DNA of 64,000 bases, from the NCBI RefSeq assembly GCF_900130075.1, contig NZ_LT671418.1:1984001-2048000 (forward strand), given 5' to 3'. The notes beneath the pieces were generated by a model. That model did not search any database and had not been told where the DNA came from. It saw nothing but the letters and a program-made list of their open reading frames with translations. A program made the position numbers and the translations under genes. The stretch's first letter is position 1. Each line of letters begins with the position of its first letter. Below are positions 1-7,931 of the stretch, piece after piece. The DNA comes from Herminiimonas arsenitoxidans. Its GTDB lineage: Bacteria; Pseudomonadota; Gammaproteobacteria; Burkholderiales; Burkholderiaceae_D.

Positions 1-1
1 G

Positions 2-505
2 AACAATATATTCGAGCTCCTGCTGGCGAATAACCTTGCGCAAGCGCAAGTCTATGTACACCGCGATTATCACTCGCGTAACCTGATGGTGCTGACGCAA
101 GGCAATCCCGGCATTCTGGATTTCCAGGATGCGGTATTTGGTCCTATTACCTACGATCTGGCCTCATTGCTACGTGATGCCTATATTCAATGGGACGAGG
201 AAATCGTACTGGACTGGGCAATCCGCTATTGGGAGCGCGCCAAACGTGCTGGTTTGCCGGTCAATCCTGATATCGATTCTTTCTATCGCGATTTTGAATT
301 CATGGGCTTGCAGCGGCACCTGAAAGTGCTGGGTATTTTTGCGCGCCTGTATCACCGCGACGGCAAAGACGCTTACCTGAAAGACCTGCCGCTGGTCATG
401 GAATACACCCGCAAAGTGGCCTATCGTTACAAAGAACTCGCACCGCTAGTGAAATTACTGGACGAGCTAGAAGACAAGGCGCCACAAGTCGGCTATACCT
501 TTTAA
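2..505 (+). CDS. amgK: N-acetylmuramate/N-acetylglucosamine kinase, 3' part (AmgK-like)
   Basis: This is the C-terminal part of an aminoglycoside-phosphotransferase-fold sugar kinase; the 5' end lies outside the window. The open frame runs from base 2. The residues VHRDYHSRNLM (bases 59-91) form the catalytic loop of this fold (Asp as base, Asn for metal), and ILDFQDA (about bases 113-133) is the Mg-binding DFQD motif. AmgK phosphorylates the anomeric carbon of MurNAc or GlcNAc in the cytosol. The next gene, 79 bp downstream, is the matching uridylyltransferase murU. That pairing is typical of the anhydro-MurNAc recycling route that feeds UDP-MurNAc synthesis without MurA and thus bypasses fosfomycin. 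The family assignment is secure from the motifs; the substrate is inferred from the neighbour. Confidence 0.88.
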   Translation, partial: NNIFELLLANNLAQAQVYVHRDYHSRNLMVLTQGNPGILDFQDAVFGPITYDLASLLRDAYIQWDEEIVLDWAIRYWERAKRAGLPVNPDIDSFYRDFEFMGLQRHLKVLGIFARLYHRDGKDAYLKDLPLVMEYTRKVAYRYKELAPLVKLLDELEDKAPQVGYTF

Positions 506-584
506 GCAACAGCACACTCCGGCCTGCCGCTAGCCCTTGGCTACGCAGGCTGCATCAAAGATCTATTAACGAAATGCGAACACC

Positions 585-1301
585 ATGAAAGCGATGATAT
601 TCGCAGCCGGACGCGGCGAGAGAATGCGTCCGCTCACAGATACCTGCCCCAAGCCGCTGCTCACAGTGCGCGGACGTCCTTTGATCGTCTGGCACATCCT
701 GAATCTGGTGCGCGCCGGCATCACAGATATCGTGATCAATCACGCCCACCTCGGCAATATGATTGAAGAAACACTGGGCAATGGTGAAAAATTTGGTGCA
801 CGTATCAGCTATTCAGCTGAAGGCACCGCCTTAGAAACCGCGGGCGGCATTGCCAAGGCTCGCCACCTGCTCGGTGATGAACCTTTTCTGGCTCTTGCAG
901 CTGACATCTACTGCCCCCACTTTGATTTTGCACAAGTGAAAAATGTGCTGGAAGATAACGATGTCTGGGGCAATCCATACCCTGTCGATCAGCGCGATGT
1001 AGCATGGCTGTATCTGGTAAAAAATCCGGCACATAACCCGCTGGGTGATTTTGCATTACACAGTTTTTCCATCACCAACGAAGGCGAGCCTAGACTGACT
1101 TTTTCCGGCATAGGCGTGTATCGCCCCTGCATGTTCGATTCGATAGCGGCCGGTGAATCGGCCAAGCTCGCACCACTGTTGCGTGAATATGCAGCGCGCG
1201 GCCAGGTCGGTGGCGAACTGTACCGCGGTGACTGGACCGATGTAGGCACGGCTGAACGTTTGGCAGAACTGAATGCACCTTTGACAGGACATTACAAATG
1301 A
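585..1301 (+). CDS. murU: N-acetylmuramate alpha-1-phosphate uridylyltransferase MurU
   Basis: A 238-residue nucleotidyltransferase with a Rossmann-like core. The N-terminus carries the signature FAAGRGERMRPLTD (residues 5-18) followed by PKPLL, which binds UTP and Mg. TALETAGGIAKAR near residue 90 and the late WTDVGTAERL are also typical of the family. MurU makes UDP-MurNAc from MurNAc-1-phosphate in the cytosol. It follows the kinase AmgK, and its stop overlaps the pepP start by 4 bases (ATGA), so the three genes are probably one transcript. The length is normal for MurU, which is shorter than the glucose-1-phosphate enzymes. Confidence 0.9.
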   Translation: MKAMIFAAGRGERMRPLTDTCPKPLLTVRGRPLIVWHILNLVRAGITDIVINHAHLGNMIEETLGNGEKFGARISYSAEGTALETAGGIAKARHLLGDEPFLALAADIYCPHFDFAQVKNVLEDNDVWGNPYPVDQRDVAWLYLVKNPAHNPLGDFALHSFSITNEGEPRLTFSGIGVYRPCMFDSIAAGESAKLAPLLREYAARGQVGGELYRGDWTDVGTAERLAELNAPLTGHYK

Positions 1302-2629
1302 AACCGTACACCGATAGACGCGCATCACTGATCGCACAAATGCAAGCCAAAGGCGGCGGCATAGCGATCATTCCGACCGCGCCGGAAGTCATGCGCAACC
1401 GCGACGCCGACTATCCGTACCGACACGATAGCTATTTCTATTATTTGTCCGGATTCACCGAACCGGAAGCTGTAATTGTCTTAGTCGCAGGCGCAAAGAA
1501 CCAAGCCATCTTGTTCTGCCGCGAAAAGAATATGGAACGTGAAATCTGGGATGGCTTTCGTTATGGCCCCGATGTAGCGCGCAGTACTTTTGGTTTCGAT
1601 GCGGCCTATCCGATAGAGGCACTGGATACAGAACTGCCGAAGTTGATGGCGAATGCACCCGCCCTATTCTACGCACTCGGCAGCGACAGCAAACTCGATA
1701 CCCAAGTACAAGGCTGGCTGCAAACTGTACGCACGCAAGCACGTGCCGGCGTCACACCGCCGACTGCTGCCTACGATGTGCATGTACTGCTGGATGAAAT
1801 GCGTCTGTTCAAGGATGCTAGTGAAATCGACATCATGCAACGCTCGGCAGATATCGCAGCAGCAGCACATAGACGTGCAATGCGCATCTCGCGCCCCGGC
1901 CTGCGTGAATATCATCTGGAAGCAGAAATCCTGCATGAATTCCGCAACAGCGGTTCGCAGTTTCCAGCTTACGGCTCCATCGTCGCCACCGGCGCGAATG
2001 CCTGCGTGCTGCACTACCGTGCCAGCGATGCAGAGTTGAAAGATGGCGATCTGGTTTTGATCGATGCCGGTTGTGAACTCGACAGCTACGCATCTGACAT
2101 TACACGTACCTTCCCGGCGAACGGCAAATTTTCCGGCCCGCAAAAAGAATTGTATGAAATCGTCCTGGCATCGCAAGATGCTGCGTTTGCAGAAACACGT
2201 CCAGGCAAACGCTTTATGGATGGGCACGATGCCGCTGTCAAAGTTCTGGCACAAGGCATGCTGGATACCGGCCTACTCGACAAAAACAAGGTTGGCTCGC
2301 TGGATGACGTCATTGCCAGCCGCGCCTACAGCCAGTTCTATATGCATCGCACTGGGCATTGGCTGGGCATGGACGTACACGATGTCGGCGAATATCGCGA
2401 TGCGGCACCAAATGGCACAGACAAGCCATGGCGTACTTTGCAAGCCGGTATGGTACTGACAGTTGAACCGGGCATTTACGTTCGCCCTGCAGAAGGCGTG
2501 CCAGAAAAATACTGGAATATCGGCATCCGCATCGAAGACGACGCCTTGGTCACCGCCACCGGTTCGCACGTCTTGAGCGCAGCAGCACCAAAAACTGTGG
2601 CCGATATCGAAGCCTTGATGAAGCACTGA
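1298..2629 (+). CDS. pepP: Xaa-Pro aminopeptidase PepP
   Basis: A 443-residue metallopeptidase of family M24B that removes an N-terminal residue preceding proline. The N-terminal 'creatinase' domain (about 1-170) includes YPYRHDSYFYYLSGF. The C-terminal pita-bread domain carries the dinuclear metal ligands: the two Asp of LIDAGCELDSYASDITRTF, the His of HRTGHWLGMDVHD, and the Glu of TVEPGIY and RIEDD. The ATG overlaps the murU stop by 4 bases, so translation is probably coupled. The ubiH-like gene follows 10 bp later. This order is widespread in beta- and gammaproteobacteria. Confidence 0.94.
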   Translation: MKPYTDRRASLIAQMQAKGGGIAIIPTAPEVMRNRDADYPYRHDSYFYYLSGFTEPEAVIVLVAGAKNQAILFCREKNMEREIWDGFRYGPDVARSTFGFDAAYPIEALDTELPKLMANAPALFYALGSDSKLDTQVQGWLQTVRTQARAGVTPPTAAYDVHVLLDEMRLFKDASEIDIMQRSADIAAAAHRRAMRISRPGLREYHLEAEILHEFRNSGSQFPAYGSIVATGANACVLHYRASDAELKDGDLVLIDAGCELDSYASDITRTFPANGKFSGPQKELYEIVLASQDAAFAETRPGKRFMDGHDAAVKVLAQGMLDTGLLDKNKVGSLDDVIASRAYSQFYMHRTGHWLGMDVHDVGEYRDAAPNGTDKPWRTLQAGMVLTVEPGIYVRPAEGVPEKYWNIGIRIEDDALVTATGSHVLSAAAPKTVADIEALMKH

Positions 2630-2639
2630 TTCGATTGCC

Positions 2640-3779
2640 ATGCAGACTGATTTCGACATCGCCATTTGCGGCGCCGGCCCGGTAGGACTGGCGCTCGCTG
2701 CATTATTGGTCAAGCATGGCAAACAAGCTGATCGCATTGCACTGATAGATGCAAAAACCATAGAGCAAAGCGCACAAGATCCACGTTCAATTGCACTGTC
2801 ATACGGCAGTCAGCAAATCCTGGAACGGATAGGTGCATGGCCCATTGCCGCGACAGCCATCCATCAAATTCACGTCTCCCGCCGCGGCCATTTCGGCCGC
2901 ACCCTGATAGACCGTGCTGAATACCATCTACCCGCGCTTGGTCACGTCACACGTTACGGCGCTATCGTCTCCGCTCTGAACACACTTGCAGGAGCGACGG
3001 CGATCAAGATGATACGCCCGCAAAGCGTTAGCAGTATCACGGAAAACGATGGCATGGTGAGCTTGAATTTCGCCGAACATGCGCCCTTGTCCGCACAGTT
3101 GGTGATACAGGCTGAAGGCGGCATCTATAACGAGCAAACCAAAAAAACTCTGCATCGCGACTACGATCAAATTGCGATCGTCGCACACGTAGATGTCAGC
3201 GCAGCGATTTCACATCGCGCTTTTGAACGCTTCACGGATGAAGGACCGCTGGCCTTGCTGCCACAGGATGATAGCTATGCCTTGGTATGGTGTGTACGTC
3301 CGAAAACAGCAGAGCATTTGCTGGCCTTACCGGATGCTGCATTCTTGCAAGAACTTGGACGTGCCTTCGGCACGCGTCTGGGAAACTTCACAGCCTGCAG
3401 CAAACGTAACGCCTTCCCACTCGGCTTAAATGCGAAGCCAGATGCATCCGAACGCATAATTGCGATCGGCAATGCCGCTCAAACCTTGCATCCCGTTGCA
3501 GGTCAGGGACTCAATCTGGGATTGCGCGATGCGGCAGTGCTGGCACAACTGCTAAGCACGCATGCGATGCCGGAGGCATTAAACAAGTTTGCAGAAAAAC
3601 GCCGCACGGATCGCAACACCACTATCCATCTGACCGACATCATGGCGAGGATTTTCGCAGATAACTCTCGCGGGATTATTTCGCAAACCTTGCTGGGAAT
3701 ATCGCTAGGCATGGTAGATGCGATCCAGCCTGCCAAGAAATTTCTGGCTGAGCAAATGATGTTTGGTCGACGCCCTTAG
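2640..3779 (+). CDS. UbiH/COQ6-family FAD-dependent hydroxylase
   Basis: A 379-residue flavoprotein monooxygenase of the UbiH/UbiF/VisC/COQ6 group, which hydroxylates the ring during ubiquinone synthesis. ICGAGPVGLALAALL (residues 9-23) is the Rossmann FAD motif; DPRSIALSYGSQQILE is the family's conserved early block. The second FAD motif, GNAAQTLHPVAGQGLNLGLRD, starts near residue 276 and is strongly conserved in ubiquinone hydroxylases. It follows pepP by 10 bp, as in many proteobacteria where ubiH sits next to pepP. Which ring position it hydroxylates cannot be told from sequence alone. A hairpin terminator lies just downstream. Confidence 0.85.
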   Translation: MQTDFDIAICGAGPVGLALAALLVKHGKQADRIALIDAKTIEQSAQDPRSIALSYGSQQILERIGAWPIAATAIHQIHVSRRGHFGRTLIDRAEYHLPALGHVTRYGAIVSALNTLAGATAIKMIRPQSVSSITENDGMVSLNFAEHAPLSAQLVIQAEGGIYNEQTKKTLHRDYDQIAIVAHVDVSAAISHRAFERFTDEGPLALLPQDDSYALVWCVRPKTAEHLLALPDAAFLQELGRAFGTRLGNFTACSKRNAFPLGLNAKPDASERIIAIGNAAQTLHPVAGQGLNLGLRDAAVLAQLLSTHAMPEALNKFAEKRRTDRNTTIHLTDIMARIFADNSRGIISQTLLGISLGMVDAIQPAKKFLAEQMMFGRRP

Positions 3780-3801
3780 CGGCATCCTTACGCTACGCAA
3801 T

Positions 3802-3833
3802 AAAAAAGCCGCATCACACGATGCGGCTTTTTT
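3802..3833. terminator. Bidirectional intrinsic terminator
   Basis: AAAAAAGCCGCATC pairs with GATGCGGCTTTTTT around an ACAC loop (14-bp stem). The A and T tracts let it end the amgK-murU-pepP-ubiH transcript on the plus strand and the small gene at 3893-4228 on the minus strand. Confidence 0.88.
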
Positions 3834-3892
3834 CATTATTCCTAGCGGATCAGCACAGTGCGCTCGGCACTGTCGCTTAAAAATTATGTTGA

Positions 3893-4228
3893 TCAGACGC
3901 CGACTTCAGCGCGCTGAAATTCTGCCCAATTGACTGTCGATGCTTTTTTAGCACCGCCATGTGTCATTGTTTCGTAGCAGCGAGCTTTGGTAGTTTGGAT
4001 GGCATCGATCAGGAAGTCCGCGTCGTACACTCTGAGCAAATGCGATTGATGCGTTTCCATATATTTCTTGATGCGATCTCTTTCGCACGACAGGCTTTGC
4101 AGCGCGTGGAATGTTTCATCATCCCAGTGCCAGCTCAAGCCGAGCTCGTAGAACGCTGCGTTATAGGCAGCAAGATGGCATTCAACTGCATCACGTATCG
4201 GGCATTGTTCAAGTACGGAATTGATCAT
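3893..4228 (-). CDS. Small conserved protein of unknown function, paralogue A
   Basis: A 111-residue protein I do not recognise. The start is preceded by a good ribosome site (AGAGGAAG). It has a clear paralogue at 30470-30802: shared blocks include AYNAAFYELGLSW, HLL-VY-ADFLI-AIQ, KARCYETMT and the C-terminal VNWAEFQR-EVGV. It is rich in charged and aromatic residues, appears mostly helical, and has no signal peptide or membrane segment; it carries four Cys (two at each half), not in a zinc-finger pattern. It stands alone between two minus-strand-compatible terminator/promoter regions. Its upstream region holds a 39-bp block shared with the paralogue, so the two are probably regulated together. 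Function unknown. Confidence 0.75.
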   Translation of the reverse strand: MINSVLEQCPIRDAVECHLAAYNAAFYELGLSWHWDDETFHALQSLSCERDRIKKYMETHQSHLLRVYDADFLIDAIQTTKARCYETMTHGGAKKASTVNWAEFQRAEVGV

Positions 4229-4315
4229 GGCACTTCCTCTTCTATATGTTCACGTCACTGCGGAACCCTGTCTGCACACCTTTCTACAGACTGCGAACGT
4301 ATCGTAATGCTCAAT

Positions 4316-4354
4316 AATGATTAGGTATAGTTAAAGTATTTAATCATAATCATT
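4316..4354 (-). promoter_or_regulatory. 39-bp conserved upstream block, copy A
   Basis: Reads AATGATTAGGTATAG, then TTAAAGTATTTAATCAT, then AATCATT on the plus strand. It is 36/39 identical to bases 30876-30914. Both copies lie 73-87 bp upstream of the start of a paralogous small gene on the minus strand. AATGATTA at one end and TAATCAT near the other form an inverted repeat, so it may be a regulator site overlapping the promoter. The rest of 4229-4554 holds no gene and is AT-rich; the promoter of dadA must also lie here. Confidence 0.6.
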
Positions 4355-4554
4355 ACTCATAACTTATGATTTAGAGGTATAAAAAACCGCTATTTGATGA
4401 TTTATGACGAGGTTTACAGTGATTATTGACAGTAGTCATAGGCAAACCTTACCAAGGCAGGATATTGTTGCGACCGGGCTAAATACAGGCCAGTCTGCAA
4501 TCCGCATCGTTCAATCGCAGGCATCAACAGCAACATCTCGGGATTGATCGCGTC

Positions 4555-5883
4555 ATGAAAGTCATCGTTTTGGGTTCGGGCATTATCGGCACGGCATCGG
4601 CCTGGTTTTTGAACAAAGCTGGTCACGACGTAACGGTCATCGAACGCCAACCCGGTGCTGCGCAGGAAACCAGTTTTGCCAATGGTTGCCAGATCTCTGT
4701 CTCGCACGCCACGCCATGGGCCAACAAGACCGCGCCCATGACCATCCTCAAATCACTAGGCAAGGAAGATGCGCCCCTGCTCTATCGTTTCCGCGCCGAA
4801 TGGCTGCAATGGAAATGGGGCATGAACTTTCTGCGCGAATGCACACCGACGCGCACCGTCCATAACATTCATCAAATCGTCGCGATCGCTGAATACAGCC
4901 GTCAGACTCTGCAATCTGTACGTGCCGAAGTCGACATAGACTACGACTGTTTAACGCGCGGCATTCTGCACTTTTATACAGATCAAAAAGACTTTGATGA
5001 ATCATTGGCATCAGCCAGCGTGATGCGCGATCTCGGTTGTCCGCGTGAGCCCATGACCGCAGATCAGGCAGTCACGCTGGAACCAGCGTTAGCGCATATC
5101 CGCAAGCAAATAGTCGGTGCTGACTTTACTGAAACAGACGAATCCGGCGACATCTACAAATTCACCACCGGCCTGGCACGCAAGGCGCAAGAGCGCGGCG
5201 TCAACTTTCAATACAACACGACGGTGACACGTCTAATTACAGAAGGAAGCGGCGCTGCGGCACGCGTAACCGGCGTTGAAGTGATTAATCCGGAAGGTCG
5301 TCACATGACGCTGCACGCGGATGCATTCGTGATGGCGATGGGAAGTTTTTCCGTGCCGATGTTGAAGCCCTTAGGCATAGCTTTAATGATCTATCCGGGC
5401 AAAGGATATTCAGCAACATATCCGATTGTGAATCCCGATTTGGCACCAACCGTATCGCTGATTGATGATGGCTACAAATTGGTTTTGTCGCGACTGGGAA
5501 ATAAACTGCGTGTAGCTGGCACTTGCGAATTCAACGGCTACTCGCGCGAACTGAATGCCACCCGATGCGATGCAATTACACGCAGAACGCGCGAACTATT
5601 TCCCGATGCTTGCGATTACGAGAGTCCGGCATACTGGGCTGGGCTGCGTCCATTGACGCCATCAAACGTGCCCTACATAGGCAAGACAAAATTCAGTAAT
5701 TTATTTTTGAATACCGGACATGGTTCGCTGGGCTGGACCATGGGCTGCGGTTCGGGACGCGCAATCGCCGATATTATTTCCGGCGTACATCCAGAGGTAG
5801 ATTTTGCTTTTACCGGCATTGCACCGCGCAAGACATCTACCCACACACTTGTATCAAGCAGCCACAATAATCGCACTGCATAA
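4555..5883 (+). CDS. dadA: D-amino acid dehydrogenase, small subunit DadA
   Basis: A 442-residue FAD enzyme of the DAO family that oxidises D-amino acids to 2-oxo acids and passes electrons to the membrane quinone pool. The N-terminal VLGSGIIGTASAWFLNKAG (residues 4-22) is the FAD dinucleotide-binding motif, followed by the typical DadA block ETSFANGCQISVSHATPWAN. The C-terminal part has WAGLRPLTPSNVPYIG and the glycine-rich GHGSLGWTMGCGSGRAIAD. Length matches DadA (about 430 residues). No alanine racemase (dadX) is adjacent. There is no strong ribosome site before the ATG. It ends 15 bp from the convergent fdhD with no obvious terminator between them. Confidence 0.92.
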   Translation: MKVIVLGSGIIGTASAWFLNKAGHDVTVIERQPGAAQETSFANGCQISVSHATPWANKTAPMTILKSLGKEDAPLLYRFRAEWLQWKWGMNFLRECTPTRTVHNIHQIVAIAEYSRQTLQSVRAEVDIDYDCLTRGILHFYTDQKDFDESLASASVMRDLGCPREPMTADQAVTLEPALAHIRKQIVGADFTETDESGDIYKFTTGLARKAQERGVNFQYNTTVTRLITEGSGAAARVTGVEVINPEGRHMTLHADAFVMAMGSFSVPMLKPLGIALMIYPGKGYSATYPIVNPDLAPTVSLIDDGYKLVLSRLGNKLRVAGTCEFNGYSRELNATRCDAITRRTRELFPDACDYESPAYWAGLRPLTPSNVPYIGKTKFSNLFLNTGHGSLGWTMGCGSGRAIADIISGVHPEVDFAFTGIAPRKTSTHTLVSSSHNNRTA

Positions 5884-5898
5884 ACCCGTTTGAATCGG

Positions 5899-6750
5899 CT
5901 ACGCGTTTTCGGCTACTGCAAGGTCGTCAAAAACGATCCTGTCAGCACCACTCAGCAATAGGAAGTGTTTGCCGCTACAACGTGCAATCAATGACATCTT
6001 CAGACGTTCGGCTACCATGTGCCCCATCTGCGTTGCACCGGAACGGGATAGCAAAAATGGGATGCCCATTTGCGCGCCCTTCATCACCATCTCTGATGTG
6101 AGACGACCTGTGGTGTAGAAAATCTTGTCGTCACCACGCATATCGTCAAACCACATCTTGCCTGCGATTGCATCGACGGCATTGTGACGGCCGACATCTT
6201 CAACAAAATGAATCAGCTCACCATCTGCAGAAAACAAGGCGCAACTATGCACCGAACCGGCTTGCTTATAGACCGAACGATGTATGCGTATGGTGTCTAT
6301 GATTTTGTACAAGGTAGATTGCTTTAAGCGCGCATCAGATGACAAAGAGATGGAATCAATTTCATCCATCAAGCCACCGAACACTGTGCCTTCACCACCA
6401 CCTGTCGTGACCGTGCGCTTGGAAGTGCGCTCTTCAATATTATCGATACCGTTGCGCGTTACTACCGCCGCCGCATCGACATCCCAATCCACCTGCACCG
6501 ACAAGATGTCTTCAATATTTTTGATAAAACGCTGATTGCGCAAATAACCCAGAGTCAATGCTTCCGGCGCACCGCCCAAGGTCATCAAGGTCACCAGTTC
6601 GCGCTTGTCGACATAAATCGTCAATGGCTGTTCAGCCGGAATCGCTATCGTTGAAGCGCGACCGCGTTCATCCATGACTTCAACATCATGAGTCAGCTTG
6701 CGAACCGCATTGGATAAAACTGGACGAGCATTCATAGATAACAAATTCAA
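5899..6750 (-). CDS. fdhD: Formate dehydrogenase accessory protein FdhD/FdsC-like, Cys loop lost
   Basis: A 283-residue member of the FdhD family. FdhD proteins transfer sulfur from IscS to, or hold, the bis-MGD cofactor before its insertion in formate dehydrogenase. Family blocks are clear: FVEDVGRHNAVDAIAGK near residue 180 and FYTTGRLTSEMVMKGAQ near residue 205. The loop that carries one or two Cys in FdhD reads TTGGGEGTVFGG here, so it contains no Cys at all; I checked this codon by codon. Cys remains only in VHSCAL and IARC. This resembles FdsC of NAD-linked formate dehydrogenases and suggests cofactor binding rather than sulfur relay. It lies 1.2 kb beyond fdsA, with the opposite-strand eamA-like gene between, and so has its own promoter. 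Confidence 0.85.
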   Translation of the reverse strand: MNLLSMNARPVLSNAVRKLTHDVEVMDERGRASTIAIPAEQPLTIYVDKRELVTLMTLGGAPEALTLGYLRNQRFIKNIEDILSVQVDWDVDAAAVVTRNGIDNIEERTSKRTVTTGGGEGTVFGGLMDEIDSISLSSDARLKQSTLYKIIDTIRIHRSVYKQAGSVHSCALFSADGELIHFVEDVGRHNAVDAIAGKMWFDDMRGDDKIFYTTGRLTSEMVMKGAQMGIPFLLSRSGATQMGHMVAERLKMSLIARCSGKHFLLLSGADRIVFDDLAVAENA

Positions 6751-6990
6751 AATAAGACGACTGCACTTGCAAGCGGCTAATCATACGATGCACGCTTAAC
6801 AAGCAGATGAAAATCAGATGTCGTGATTATCGCATTACCAGGCCTGCTCAGGCAGGTAAGCAGGACGAGTCACGTTAATCTATCCAATAGCGACCCAAGG
6901 CGTAAACACGTTCTGAAAGCAGTACGAGTATCATGGATGCTTCAATCTACTTATCCATCGAATAATGCATCCTTCTTACGGCAGCATGGC

Positions 6991-7827
6991 ATGAGTCCAT
7001 TTGTCCTAGCATTGGTGCTATGCGCCGCGCTCTTACATGCCTCCTGGAATGCCCTATTAAAGAGCAGCGCCGATAGACTAGGTTCCCTCGCCGTCATGAC
7101 GATAGGCGCAGGTTTGGGCTCGTTACCACTGATATTTTTTCTGCCACTGCCGCTGGCAGCAAGTTGGCCCTTCATCGCCTTATCGGCCGTCCTGCATACT
7201 GGTTACAACCTGTTTCTGATACGCGCCTACCGGATTGGCGACTTTAGTCAGTCTTACCCAATTGCACGTGGTTCTTCGCCTTTACTCGTAACACTCGGTG
7301 CAGCACTGTTTGTCGGCGAAGAAATGAGCATGCTGACATTGCTGGGCGTGATCCTGATTTCCGTCGGCATCATCAGCCTCGCGCACATCAAGGATCACGT
7401 GAATCTTGCAGGTCCTATCGCAGCATTCACCACAGGTGCTTTCATCGCGGCGTACACGATTACTGACGGCATGGGCGCCCGTGCATCAGGCAACGCACTA
7501 TCTTATTGCGGCTGGTTATTCGTGCTCGACAGCATACCGCTGGCATTGATCTATCTATGGCGACACAGGCGTCTACCCATCACATTAGGTGTTAGCGAAA
7601 CCTGGACCGCACTGGGTGGTGGTTTCATGTCGCTGCTGGCTTACGGCATCGTGATCTGGGCCGTAACGCTGGCACCGATGGGAACCGTCTCCGCCTTGCG
7701 TGAAACATCGGTATTGTTTGCCGCGCTGATAGGCTGGTTATTTCTCGGTGAAAAATTGAGCATGCGCAGGATACTGTCTTGCCTGCTGATTACAGTCGGT
7801 GCGGTCGTGCTGGGACTGCACCTCTAG
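6991..7827 (+). CDS. EamA-type (DMT) membrane transporter
   Basis: A 278-residue integral membrane protein with about ten hydrophobic segments in two repeated halves, the pattern of the drug/metabolite transporter superfamily. The second half includes GFMSLLAYGIVIWAVTLAP and SALRETSVLFAALIGWLFLGE, the typical EamA block. The frame is open from 6823, but the first 56 residues are not membrane-like, and the ATG at 6991 (MSPFVLALVLCAALLHASWN) is the usual family start. The substrate is unknown. It faces the fds genes across a shared terminator and has no visible functional link to them. Confidence 0.82.
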   Translation: MSPFVLALVLCAALLHASWNALLKSSADRLGSLAVMTIGAGLGSLPLIFFLPLPLAASWPFIALSAVLHTGYNLFLIRAYRIGDFSQSYPIARGSSPLLVTLGAALFVGEEMSMLTLLGVILISVGIISLAHIKDHVNLAGPIAAFTTGAFIAAYTITDGMGARASGNALSYCGWLFVLDSIPLALIYLWRHRRLPITLGVSETWTALGGGFMSLLAYGIVIWAVTLAPMGTVSALRETSVLFAALIGWLFLGEKLSMRRILSCLLITVGAVVLGLHL

Positions 7828-7864
7828 CATCCACATCAAGTATTCAAAAAACTCATCCAAATAA

Positions 7865-7904
7865 AAACCGGCACTTGCTGCAAGAGCAAGTGCCGGTTTC
7901 TTTA
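7865..7904. terminator. Bidirectional intrinsic terminator after fdsA
   Basis: AAACCGGCACTTGCT pairs perfectly with AGCAAGTGCCGGTTT (15-bp stem, loop GCAAG), followed by TCTTT on the plus strand and by A-rich sequence on the other side. It separates the DMT transporter from the minus-strand fds operon. Confidence 0.9.
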
Positions 7905-7931
7905 ATGCCAGCTAACTTTGGCTAAAACGCC

